DNA from: Aureispira sp. CCB-QB1
GTDB taxonomy: Bacteria; Bacteroidota; Bacteroidia; Chitinophagales; Saprospiraceae
Assembly (NCBI RefSeq): GCF_000724545.1
Contig: NZ_JHBV01000021.1
Coordinates: 62,001-126,000 of the forward strand
Length of the DNA stretch: 64,000 bases
Reading direction: 5' to 3'
In this document: piece by piece, positions 1 through 8,517 of the stretch
Layout of the letters: every line of letters starts with the position of its first letter
Numbering within the stretch: position 1 is the stretch's first letter
Notes under the pieces: model-generated
Databases searched by the model: none
Seen by the model: the letters and a program-made list of their open reading frames with translations, nothing else
Told to the model about the DNA's origin: nothing
Translations under genes and position numbers: made by a program

Positions 1-506
1 ATTATGCAATTCGCATTCCATATGCGTTGAGTTTTCTAGCTCACGGAGATTTTAATGCCGAAGTAGTTGGACTAGATCAAATACCAGATGATGAGGAACC
101 GCCCGTTTTAATTGTCCATCTTGCCTTTCAGATTATGATAGGAATCGGGAGTTTACTGGCATTGATTGGACTTATTTTTTTGGTCTTAAATTGGCGAAAA
201 AAAGAATGGATTTATCATACTACTTTCTTAAAGACATTGGTTTTCTGTATTCCTTTAGGTTTTATCGCGTTAGAGGCAGGTTGGACAGTTACAGAAGTAG
301 GACGACAACCATGGATTATTTATCAAGTGATGCGTACTAAGGACGCTGTCACACCAATGCCAGGTATTCAATATTCATTCTACATCACCCTCTTTGTTTA
401 TCTATTTTTATCTGCTGTTCTTTTTTGGCTCATGAAACGTCAAATTAATGCTATTCATCAACACTATCCTTTGACAACAACTACGGATAAAGAAAAAACC
501 AATTAA
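1..506 (+). CDS. cydA: Cytochrome bd ubiquinol oxidase subunit I, C-terminal part (5' end outside window)
   Basis: This is the C-terminal part of the quinol-oxidising, haem-bearing subunit of the bd-type terminal oxidase of the inner membrane. The reading frame is open from base 3 (Y-A-I-R-I-P-Y-A-L-S-F-L-A-H-G), so the TTG at 27 is not the true start; the gene begins upstream of the window. The signature GWTVTEVGRQPW, followed by a QVMRTKDAVTP-like stretch, is typical of CydA. Three hydrophobic helices are visible, the last ending in a basic tail. The stop lies one base before the cydB start, so the two are co-transcribed and probably translationally coupled. Family identity is secure; haem ligands lie in the missing part and cannot be checked. 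Confidence 0.95.
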   Translation, partial: YAIRIPYALSFLAHGDFNAEVVGLDQIPDDEEPPVLIVHLAFQIMIGIGSLLALIGLIFLVLNWRKKEWIYHTTFLKTLVFCIPLGFIALEAGWTVTEVGRQPWIIYQVMRTKDAVTPMPGIQYSFYITLFVYLFLSAVLFWLMKRQINAIHQHYPLTTTTDKEKTN

Positions 507-507
507 G

Positions 508-1500
508 ATGCTTGAATTTATTGTTTTAGTCTTAAGTATTGCCTTCTTTTTCTACACACTCTTAGGTGGAGCTGATTTTGGGGCAGGAATTATAGAATTA
601 TTAACGGGCAATAAAAGTATTCGCCCTATTTACAAAGCCATCGCTCCTGTATGGGAAGTAAACCATATGTGGCTAATTTTGGCAGTTGTGATTATCTTTA
701 ATGGATTTCCTCCTATTTTTGCACAAATGTCGATCTCTTTACATATTCCTCTATTTATTGTCTTAATGGGAATTGTATTGAGGGGAACGGCCTTTACATT
801 TAGACATTATGACACACATGTAGATGGTACCCATGTTTATTACCACTGGATTTTTCGTATTTCTAGCTTGATAACAGCTATTTTTCTTGGGGTAACCTTA
901 GGGGCTATGATGTATGGGCAAATAGATAATAATCCGAATGGAACATTTTACAGTCAATTCATTGCACCTTGGTTCAATTATTTTTGCGTTGGGGTTGGAA
1001 TTTTTGTGGCGTTAATTTTCGCTTATATCGCTAGCATTTTTATACTTGGTGAAGCCATAGAACCTAAGCAAATCCATTTTTACTCTATTGTTGCCAAGCG
1101 ATTTTCTATTGGGATGATTTTAACAGGCAGTGTTGTCCTACTATTGGCATATATTTATCAAGTTCCATTTTTTGCATTAGCCTTATCCTCTCCGATTAGT
1201 TGGATTGCATTTGTTGGGGCGACACTCCTTCTACCTTGGATATGGATGGATATTAACAAAAAATACTTTCAAAGAATTCGTATTTTAGTAGCTGTTCAGG
1301 TCGGCTTAATTATGTCTGGTTGGGCAGCTGCGCAGATTCCAATTCTGATTCATATGAAAGATGGCAATCATTTGACTGTATATAATTCTGTTGCTCCAGA
1401 AACAACACTCTATTATCTAACAATGGCACTGCTTATTGGCTCTTTACTAATATTCCCCTCTATTTATTATTTGTTTAGAATTTTTAAATTCAAGCCTTGA
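508..1500 (+). CDS. cydB: Cytochrome bd ubiquinol oxidase subunit II
   Basis: This is the second integral membrane subunit of the cytochrome bd oxidase, which reduces O2 with electrons from quinol under low oxygen. The 330-residue protein starts with a hydrophobic helix containing GGADFGAGIIEL, the hallmark of CydB, and has about eight to nine predicted membrane helices in total. Its length is at the lower end of the usual range (330-380). It follows cydA with a one-base gap and is followed by a strong terminator, so it ends the operon. No cydX-like small ORF or cydCD genes are seen downstream. Confidence is high from the N-terminal signature and gene order. Confidence 0.95.
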   Translation: MLEFIVLVLSIAFFFYTLLGGADFGAGIIELLTGNKSIRPIYKAIAPVWEVNHMWLILAVVIIFNGFPPIFAQMSISLHIPLFIVLMGIVLRGTAFTFRHYDTHVDGTHVYYHWIFRISSLITAIFLGVTLGAMMYGQIDNNPNGTFYSQFIAPWFNYFCVGVGIFVALIFAYIASIFILGEAIEPKQIHFYSIVAKRFSIGMILTGSVVLLLAYIYQVPFFALALSSPISWIAFVGATLLLPWIWMDINKKYFQRIRILVAVQVGLIMSGWAAAQIPILIHMKDGNHLTVYNSVAPETTLYYLTMALLIGSLLIFPSIYYLFRIFKFKP

Positions 1501-1536
1501 TGTACTAGTTTTTTGACAACACTACCCATTAAAAAC

Positions 1537-1575
1537 AAAAAGGATTAAGTAGCCAATAGCCGCTTAATCCTTTTT
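1537..1575. terminator. Bidirectional rho-independent terminator between cydB and the convergent secreted-protein gene
   Basis: The arms AAAAAGGATTAAG (1537-1549) and CTTAATCCTTTTT (1563-1575) pair perfectly around a 13-base loop, with an A-tract on one side and a T-tract on the other. It can stop transcription from both convergent genes. Confidence 0.85.
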
Positions 1576-1609
1576 TATTTGTTAGGTATAAATAATGACG
1601 CAACGTCAA

Positions 1610-4600
1610 TTACGATTTGACAAACTTTTTAGAAATAGCCATATCATTCCCCAATACTGTGACAACATACACACCACTTGGTTCATTACCAAAATGGATT
1701 TGTTGTTGGTATGTCTTGACTTGTTTAAGTTCTTGCCAAAACACTTGCTGCCCTACAGCATTGTGTATAATCACCTCTACATTATCCTGAGTTTTCAAAA
1801 ACTCAATATCCAATAGAAATTTATCTTTAATTGGATTAGGTGATACCGTAATAGTCGCCTTATTTTCAATTTCAGTTACATTTACATTATTAATAACTGT
1901 AATATTCAATGTATCCGAATCACTACAAGCACCATTATTCACTGTTAAAATTACTTGCTGTTGCCCATCTGTTGTAAAAGTAAAGTTGGGATCTGCTTGT
2001 GAGGAAGTAGTTCCGTCAGGAAACGTCCAATTATACGAAGCTGCATGGAGTGAATTGGTAGAGAAAAAGTTGGCTACGCCCCCTTGATTTAAGTAAACTG
2101 TAGTTGCATTAACCGAAGCAACCGCTGTTGGCTGGTTGCTGTTATTAACAACAGTCGTGATCGTAGATTGAGCCCCCAAACCATCTTGAACCGTAATCGT
2201 GTAACTACCGACAGAAAGATTATTGAAAATAGGACTAGCTTGAAATGCTCCCCCATCAATACTATAAGTAAAATTACCATCTCCTCCTAATGCTGTTACT
2301 GTAATCATTCCATCTGACATACCACACGTTGCTGGACTTTCTGATGCCCCAACAACCAAAGGAGTAGCTTGACTAACACAGAATGTCGTTGTATCTGTAT
2401 ATCCATACGAAGCACCAAAAGCTACTGTATCACCATTTATATCTGTTAACAAATAATAGCCATCACCATTACCACAACAGAGACCATTACCAGAAAGATC
2501 CAACATTACTAATGTATAACAACCCGCTGCCAAACAAATAGGTTGCTCCACCAACTGACTATCTCTACCTGCCAATGCAAATTGCCGACTCTCATATAAT
2601 GTACTTCCTGTATTATCCTTCAGATTCCAAGATACATCAACAGGACTGTTATCCAACTGTATACTAAGATTGAGTTCATTAGGTTGATAACTTACAGGAA
2701 TAGACTTTGTCACACTATCTACTCCGTTCATATTTTGAACAATCAAGGTAACATTATACACCCCTGTAGAAGGATAAACAACTTTAGGATTTTGCTCTGT
2801 AGAACTACTTGGACTTCCACCAGGAAAACGCCATAACCAACTAGGGGCATGATCTATAGAAGCATCTGAAAATTCGATTGAATCTGTTGTACAAACTTGA
2901 TCATTGCTAAATCCAAAATTAGCAGTTGGTGGCGTTGTCACAGGTTGCTTAATTGGCGATTCCCAAAGTCCTCGCCCATATGTTCCTGCACGAATTTTTC
3001 CAATCGTATAATTAATTTCCAAATCATTTACAATCACATTTGGCAAGCCAGTAGAGTAATATTGCCATCCCGCCAATAAGGAATCAGTATAATAAACTCC
3101 AGCATCTGTACCGATATAAATACCATCTGCTGAACCATTTTGGTAGACCAAACAGTTGACAGGAATATTGGGCAAATTACCTGAAATATTTGTCCAAGTC
3201 GTTCCACCATTTTCTGTCATATAGACTTTTTCTCCTATTTGTATCCCCGAAAAAGTAACCCATACTTTAAGAGGGTTGGTTGGGTGTACCGTAATAGATG
3301 ACATTGCAGAGTTAGGCAAACCTGCTGTAACATCTGTCCAATTCGCACCACTATTTGTTGTTGCAAAAATCTGACTGTAGGTACCTGCGTAAAAATGGGT
3401 GTATCCATCAGACGGTGAAATCGCTAAGTTTCGTAACAAATTCCCAGGTCCTAAGTTAAACGAAGAAATAGGGCTATCTGAATTTCCTTGATCTAAGGTT
3501 AGGTAAACTTCATCAAAACCCGCCAACAACATATCATTGTCTTGTGGGTTCATTACCAAAGGAGTCACCCAAGCACCGTCACCAGATTTGGTTGGAAAAA
3601 TACCAGAAAAGTTATAGCCACCATCATCGGAACGTCTAAAGTTTCCATATTGCGAACTTGTATAAATGACCGCAGAATCCAATGGAGAAATCAATGCTTC
3701 CATTCCATCACCACCATTGGTATGCAATGCTACACGGTTCGTGACTAAATTACAACCATTATCTTGTGTTCCTCCAACAATCTTATGAGGCACTTGTTCA
3801 GAACCACCAATACGATAAAATTGAGAAATGCTCAAACCATCAGATAAATCTGAAAAGCCATTACCACCATTGGTTGATTTAAAAATACCTCCATCACTAC
3901 CACAATACAACCGATTGCCATACATCTCCAAAACATGAATATCTGCATGGGTATACCCAACAGTTGGAGGATAATACCAATGTGATTTGATAGTATAACT
4001 AACACCACCATCTGTTGATTTCCAAACGTTAATACCTCCAATATAAATTTCTTCAGCATTGGTTGGTGATGCTGCAATAGCCATATCGTACCAACTTTGA
4101 CCAGAAGTAGTATTACTTCCTGTCATATCGTAAGCAAAAATATTTGGTGTATTAGCCTGCAAGGTAAATGAAGTTCCGCTGTTGGTAGATCGGTATAAAC
4201 CATAAAAACTCGCATCAGCCTCATTACCACAAACAAAGTATACGTAATCAGGATTGGCAGGAGTAACAGCGATCTCGGCACGATTAATATTAGAAGCCGT
4301 AGGCAATCCCACATTAACTAAACTCCACGTTGTCCCACCATCTGTCGTGCGATAAACTGTTTTATTAGCAAGGTAAATCGTATTGGGGTCACCAGGTTTT
4401 AGCTCCATATCTCGCCATACTCCTGTACGCAACAATGTCCAAGTGGCACCACCATCCGTGCTTTTATGACATCCTGTTGAAGAAGCTAAAAATACCGTAT
4501 TGTGGTCAACAGGATGAATAATTACTTTATAAATTTTAGCTCCAAATATAGATGCTGAAGAAGGAGTAACTTCTGCCCAAGTAGTTCCACCATCCGTTGT

Positions 4601-5209
4601 TTTTAACAAACCAATGCTGTAAGTGTCGTTACCATCATCGTCCCCTGTCCCTATATAAATTACATTACTATTTGTATAATCAATGGCAATTGCAGATACC
4701 CCTAATGATTGTAGATCGTCTGTTAAGACCGTCCAAGAAGCACCACCATCTGTTGATTTCCAACAACCACCAGCAGGAGCGCCAATATACAATGTATTCG
4801 GGTCATTAGGATCTTCTGCTACAGCATTGACACGACCATTTCCTGGATTATAAGAAGAAGTAGTCCAAGAATAAGGTCCCATTGGTGACCAATTGGCATT
4901 TCGAGCTCCCGAACTTGAAGATGGATAGGTTCTTTGAAAACGCAAATGTTCTTTCCATATATGTCTTACAGGAGGGCGTACTCCATGAGGAAAAACTCTA
5001 GGTTCCCAAAATGCTTCCCATCGTTTGTATTGTTTCCATCCATTGCCTCTCTCATAAGGCTTGTTGCCCCATGCAGTCTCAAAGCTCTGTTGAACAGTAT
5101 AAAAATTTACAGAACGATTTTGCATTTGATCTACCCATGTTTGCGCTTTTAGCAGATAGGGTAACAATATACATCCAATGGCCCACAGCCACACAAATAC
5201 CAATTTCAT
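1610..5209 (-). CDS. Large secreted Asp-box/BNR repeat protein with PKD domains and T9SS sorting domain
   Basis: This 1199-residue exported protein probably acts at the cell surface or is secreted; its substrate is unknown. A signal peptide ends at about residue 22 (LLKAQ). Residues ~100-760 hold at least ten Asp-box-like motifs (STDGGASW, TTDGGTTW, STNGG and similar), as in beta-propeller sialidase-like or sortilin-like folds. A PKD-like domain follows at ~765-850, then a Cys-containing domain (SGNGLCCGNGDG), a SprB-like repeat at ~955-1020 (CGMSDGMITV) and a second PKD-like domain. Residues 1111-1199 form a type A T9SS C-terminal domain, with VSPNPIKDKF near its start, VEVIIHNAVGQ in the middle and GVYVVTV near its end. 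No sialidase catalytic set was recognised, so enzymatic activity should not be assumed. The long ORFs on the opposite strand are shadows. Confidence 0.9.
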   Translation of the reverse strand: MKLVFVWLWAIGCILLPYLLKAQTWVDQMQNRSVNFYTVQQSFETAWGNKPYERGNGWKQYKRWEAFWEPRVFPHGVRPPVRHIWKEHLRFQRTYPSSSSGARNANWSPMGPYSWTTSSYNPGNGRVNAVAEDPNDPNTLYIGAPAGGCWKSTDGGASWTVLTDDLQSLGVSAIAIDYTNSNVIYIGTGDDDGNDTYSIGLLKTTDGGTTWAEVTPSSASIFGAKIYKVIIHPVDHNTVFLASSTGCHKSTDGGATWTLLRTGVWRDMELKPGDPNTIYLANKTVYRTTDGGTTWSLVNVGLPTASNINRAEIAVTPANPDYVYFVCGNEADASFYGLYRSTNSGTSFTLQANTPNIFAYDMTGSNTTSGQSWYDMAIAASPTNAEEIYIGGINVWKSTDGGVSYTIKSHWYYPPTVGYTHADIHVLEMYGNRLYCGSDGGIFKSTNGGNGFSDLSDGLSISQFYRIGGSEQVPHKIVGGTQDNGCNLVTNRVALHTNGGDGMEALISPLDSAVIYTSSQYGNFRRSDDGGYNFSGIFPTKSGDGAWVTPLVMNPQDNDMLLAGFDEVYLTLDQGNSDSPISSFNLGPGNLLRNLAISPSDGYTHFYAGTYSQIFATTNSGANWTDVTAGLPNSAMSSITVHPTNPLKVWVTFSGIQIGEKVYMTENGGTTWTNISGNLPNIPVNCLVYQNGSADGIYIGTDAGVYYTDSLLAGWQYYSTGLPNVIVNDLEINYTIGKIRAGTYGRGLWESPIKQPVTTPPTANFGFSNDQVCTTDSIEFSDASIDHAPSWLWRFPGGSPSSSTEQNPKVVYPSTGVYNVTLIVQNMNGVDSVTKSIPVSYQPNELNLSIQLDNSPVDVSWNLKDNTGSTLYESRQFALAGRDSQLVEQPICLAAGCYTLVMLDLSGNGLCCGNGDGYYLLTDINGDTVAFGASYGYTDTTTFCVSQATPLVVGASESPATCGMSDGMITVTALGGDGNFTYSIDGGAFQASPIFNNLSVGSYTITVQDGLGAQSTITTVVNNSNQPTAVASVNATTVYLNQGGVANFFSTNSLHAASYNWTFPDGTTSSQADPNFTFTTDGQQQVILTVNNGACSDSDTLNITVINNVNVTEIENKATITVSPNPIKDKFLLDIEFLKTQDNVEVIIHNAVGQQVFWQELKQVKTYQQQIHFGNEPSGVYVVTVLGNDMAISKKFVKS

Positions 5210-5277
5210 TGATAAAAATAGTTTGTTTTAAAATAATGGATTATTACACCAAAAATTTGTTGGTTGTGGGGACAAAA

Positions 5278-5285
5278 CAAAATTA
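5278..5285 (-). promoter_or_regulatory. Possible -7 box (TAATTTTG) of the secreted Asp-box protein gene
   Basis: On the minus strand TAATTTTG matches the Bacteroidota -7 consensus TAnnTTTG and lies 69 bases upstream of the ATG. No clear TTTG -33 element is found at the usual distance, so the call is tentative. Confidence 0.4.
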
Positions 5286-5407
5286 GTAAAAAGCAGCGAA
5301 GGAATTACTTTTATTTTGTCATAATTCTTAATTAATTCTTAATTTTTTGCTTTTAACTAAAAAACTCCAATCAATTTACTATAAGTAATCGTTCAGAAAA
5401 AATTCTA

Positions 5408-5437
5408 TAAACCACGAAGTAGCAGCGCAGCTAAACA
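5408..5437 (-). repeat. Dispersed intergenic repeat, copy 1 (core TTAGCTGCGCTGCTACT)
   Basis: Read on the minus strand, the core TTTAGCTGCGCTGCTACTT is followed by CGTGG. Related copies occur at 38004-38030, 38271-38297, 45318-45345 and 55851-55874, always between genes. Confidence 0.6.
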
Positions 5438-5558
5438 ACCTTCTTTTTGCACTACTCTTCATCGGAAAAATTTGCTTTAGCTCGCTAAAACCGCACTTTT
5501 CCTCTTCGATTAGCACTAAAAATAAGGCTATTTTTTACCTATAATTTTTTATGCCCAC

Positions 5559-7151
5559 TTACTTAGTTGAATCTACATTTCCAAAACAATACAAATAACC
5601 ATTTCTAGAAGCTACGTATAATTTCCCTTCATCTACAACAGGGGTTGATTCACAGCGGACTTTGACCATATCTCGAAGCTTAAAATTCATATTACTATCA
5701 AAGTCAAACAAATAAATTCCTTTGTAGCTTGCTGCAATTAGCTTGTCTTTGATAATAATTGGTGTAGAAATAGAGGAACCTGTCTTGTATTTAAAAAGAA
5801 GCGTTGGTTGAGAGAAAAAATGCGTGCTATCAAATGTTGCCTTGGGTTGAGTAAGATCTAAGGAATCTGTATTAACAACATACATAAAGCCATCAATTGC
5901 TGTAAACACCGCTATATTGGGTTCCCCAAACTTCTTAAAAGAATAGTTAACTCCTGTAGAACCGATGACCCCACCATCCCAAGTCGAAAAAGGCTTGTTT
6001 TCTGTTGGAAAAAACCATTCTACTGCTTCATTCGGACTTTTGTTAGGATTTAGCTTCAAAACACCTCCATGTCCTTTTATATACTGCTTTTCAATAGTTA
6101 CCAACAAACAGCTATCTTTTGTTACAACTGGCGAACCATCAATGTCTGATCCTACATAGTAATCCCAATCAATACTATCTGTCTGCAAATTGTATCCCCA
6201 AATATGCCCAGATCCTGAGGCAATATAAATTCGATGCCCCAACAAAGTGGGCGATGCTTCTGTTACCAAATTTCCTTGGTGTTTCTCCCAATCACTTTTT
6301 AGATAAAGGGTATCTTTGTTTTTATAAATTTGAGGCTGCAACAAACCACCTCTTTGAGTTGCGTTTTTGGGATCAGGGTCAAAAATAGTCCAAATGCTAT
6401 TCTCCAAACCAATGTAAGCCGTATCATTTACAATCAAAGCAGAAGCATCGACATCTCTACTATAACTTGCTGTCTTAGCGCTATTCAAACGCCAAAGTTC
6501 TTCCCCTGTAATCAAAGAAATAGCTCGGTAGCTTGGAATTGTTGTGGCATAAGTGCTTTTTCCTGCCCGACTTCCTTGCAGAATCACACAAAAATGTTTC
6601 AAAGAATCTGCTTGATGATTCAACCACAAACTACCAGTCCCTTTTATTACATCATCGTATTGATACTGCCAAATCAATTGCCCTGTTTTGGCATCTATTT
6701 TTTTCAAATGATGATCGTATGCTCCTTGTATCAAATACTTTTCTCCATTTTCAGCTACTATCAAAGGCTGTCCTGTCCAACCTGCCCCTTTCCATATTTT
6801 CTCCTCTGTACCTACTTTGGTAATTCCCTGCCCTAGTTTGTGCTTCCATAGTACATTCAACTGACTTGGTGCGCTATCGCCATAATAGTTTCGCATAGGA
6901 TTATGCAAAAAACTGGCATTCAATAGCTCTAACGTAAAGATACTTCCATCTTGTTTTTTGAAACTCCCCTTGTATGGATTGCGCTCGTGAGTAATAACAA
7001 CCGTTGTTTCTTTAGAAGCATCTAATTCTAATTGAGAAGCTTCCATTGTTGGAACTACAACATGCCCAAGGTGCAATTGATAAAGCAAAACAACAATTCC
7101 TCCGAAGGTAATGGCAATTATTCCAACTAAAATTTTACCTGATCTGTCCAT
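5559..7151 (-). CDS. Membrane-anchored PQQ-like beta-propeller protein
   Basis: This 530-residue protein starts with a hydrophobic segment (residues ~8-25, ILVGIIAITFGGIVVLLY) that is either an uncleaved anchor or a signal. The rest should lie in the periplasm. The body has repeats of the PQQ-enzyme/BamB type, for example KIDAKTGQLIWQYQ, LITGEELWRLN and GHIWGYNLQTDSIDWDY, giving a predicted beta-propeller of about seven to eight blades. Such proteins can be quinoproteins or non-enzymatic scaffolds. No dehydrogenase partner, cytochrome c motif or BAM gene is adjacent, so the function stays open. The gene has no partner within 300 bases on its strand. Family call is good, function is not. Confidence 0.8.
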   Translation of the reverse strand: MDRSGKILVGIIAITFGGIVVLLYQLHLGHVVVPTMEASQLELDASKETTVVITHERNPYKGSFKKQDGSIFTLELLNASFLHNPMRNYYGDSAPSQLNVLWKHKLGQGITKVGTEEKIWKGAGWTGQPLIVAENGEKYLIQGAYDHHLKKIDAKTGQLIWQYQYDDVIKGTGSLWLNHQADSLKHFCVILQGSRAGKSTYATTIPSYRAISLITGEELWRLNSAKTASYSRDVDASALIVNDTAYIGLENSIWTIFDPDPKNATQRGGLLQPQIYKNKDTLYLKSDWEKHQGNLVTEASPTLLGHRIYIASGSGHIWGYNLQTDSIDWDYYVGSDIDGSPVVTKDSCLLVTIEKQYIKGHGGVLKLNPNKSPNEAVEWFFPTENKPFSTWDGGVIGSTGVNYSFKKFGEPNIAVFTAIDGFMYVVNTDSLDLTQPKATFDSTHFFSQPTLLFKYKTGSSISTPIIIKDKLIAASYKGIYLFDFDSNMNFKLRDMVKVRCESTPVVDEGKLYVASRNGYLYCFGNVDSTK

Positions 7152-7572
7152 CTGTACTTAATTTCAATTGAAGGTGTACTTTTGGTCCTAAAAATAGCTG
7201 TTTTCTATTCAATTATTCTTTAAAACGTTATTCTTTTGATAATCAATTACTTGCAATACAAAAAACTTCTTAACAACTTACTGACTTACAAAGCACTATA
7301 AATCTTTTTTTTTAGCTTCCAACAAACTTATAAACAAGGATTTAAATCAAGGATAACCAAAATAAGAGAATCTTTATTTTTAAAACAATCGTATAGCAAA
7401 AGAAAATCCTTAACTTTGGTTATGTACATTTAATTATATCCACGAATTACTTTATTGGATTTTTTTGCTGATAACACGAACTCGTTTGCTCCTGTTTGTA
7501 GTTCTTAGCTAAAAAAAAACATCATTTAGTAAACTGCTGTTATTACTCTCAAATTAAAATAGAATAAAAATC
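7152..7572. other. Divergent intergenic region
   Basis: These 421 bases between divergently transcribed genes hold no ORF of note. A TAACTTTG match to the Bacteroidota -7 box lies at 7411-7418 on the plus strand, about 155 bases upstream of the flavin reductase gene, but without a convincing -33 element. Confidence 0.5.
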
Positions 7573-8472
7573 ATGCGTAGCATTACTCCTGGAGAAATAG
7601 AAACTAAAGATTTGCATCAATTCATATTAGGTGCGGTAGCCCCAAGACCCATTGCATTTGTGAGCACAATTGACGATAAAGGAGTGGCGAACATTGCTCC
7701 TTACAGCTTTTTTAATGCTTTTAGCTCTAATCCTCCTGTTTTAGTTTTCTCTTCCAATAGACGCGTTGCAGATAATACGACAAAAGACACCTTGCACAAT
7801 ATTGAGCTTAACCAAGAAGTCGTTGTTAACGTAGTTAATTATTCTATTGTTCGTCAAATGGCGTTGGCCAGCATTTCATACCCCTCTGATGTCAGCGAAT
7901 TTGCAAAGTCAGGACTAACTCCTTTAAAATCCGAAATGGTACAACCATTTAGAATCAAAGAATCTCCTGCTCACTTTGAATGCAAAGTAAGTGAAATCAT
8001 TACCTTAGGGGAACATGGGGGTGCAGGACATCTAATTATATGTCAGGTTTTAAAATTACATGTCAGCGAAGAGGTGCTAGATGGCGACAGAATCAACCCA
8101 CACAAAATTGATTTAGTGGGAAGAATGGGGCGAGCACACTATGTTCGAGCGAGTGGTGCTAATATTTTTGACGTCTATCAATCTGTTGTCAAACTATCAT
8201 TGGGTTTTGATCAATTACCTCCTCACTTAGTCAATAGTACCGTACTTACTGGTAATGATTTGGCTCAAATTGCAGGCTTATATGAATTCCCTAAAGATGA
8301 TTTGATTCAAGAATTATTGATGAGTAATGAAGTCCAAGAAGTATTAATTAGTGCAGAAGCTCCTGACGAAACCATGCTAGAAGGCTTGCATAAGTTAGCC
8401 AAAAAAGCATTAAATGAGGGGGAACCAGAAAAAGCATTTGGCTTTGCTATGCTTTACGAAGCAGTAGGTTAA
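7573..8472 (+). CDS. Flavin reductase family protein (FMN-binding split barrel)
   Basis: This 299-residue protein is a predicted cytoplasmic FMN-binding split-barrel protein of the flavin reductase/DIM6-NTAB family. The N-terminal half carries the family pattern GAVAPRPIAFVSTIDDKGV (residues ~16-34) followed by NIAPYSFFNAFSSNPP, where the flavin phosphate and ring are bound. The C-terminal ~100 residues (from about 190) are an alpha-helical extension seen in the Bacteroidota version of the family. It could reduce free flavin or act on an unknown substrate. It lies 45 bases upstream of the HisC-like gene on the same strand, suggesting an operon. No monooxygenase partner is adjacent. Confidence 0.85.
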   Translation: MRSITPGEIETKDLHQFILGAVAPRPIAFVSTIDDKGVANIAPYSFFNAFSSNPPVLVFSSNRRVADNTTKDTLHNIELNQEVVVNVVNYSIVRQMALASISYPSDVSEFAKSGLTPLKSEMVQPFRIKESPAHFECKVSEIITLGEHGGAGHLIICQVLKLHVSEEVLDGDRINPHKIDLVGRMGRAHYVRASGANIFDVYQSVVKLSLGFDQLPPHLVNSTVLTGNDLAQIAGLYEFPKDDLIQELLMSNEVQEVLISAEAPDETMLEGLHKLAKKALNEGEPEKAFGFAMLYEAVG

Positions 8473-8517
8473 GCCGATTCTACAATTCTTGATGCCAACA
8501 TTCTAAACAGGATAATT

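Larger units (their letters stand above)
5210..5558. other. Intergenic region, AT-rich, with one dispersed repeat copy
   Basis: No gene was seen in these 349 bases. They contain the -7 box above, several A/T runs and one copy of the dispersed repeat described at 5408-5437. A short TTTAGCTCGCT segment at about 5473-5483 resembles part of the larger repeat at 38100-38120. Confidence 0.6.

Noticed and set aside
2089-2280. Short ORFs inside or opposite the large secreted protein gene (2089-2280, 2897-3079, 3542-3748, 3832-4077, 4123-4314, 4597-4809, 4934-5286)
   Set aside because: They overlap the long real frame, show no recognisable protein motifs and have low-complexity composition typical of shadow frames.
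1610-5209. Sialidase or other glycosidase function of the Asp-box protein
   Set aside because: Asp-box motifs alone occur in many non-enzymatic propellers; the sialidase arginine triad and nucleophile could not be identified.
6330-6836. 168-residue plus-strand ORF opposite the PQQ-like gene
   Set aside because: Entirely antisense to a well-supported beta-propeller gene and without family motifs.
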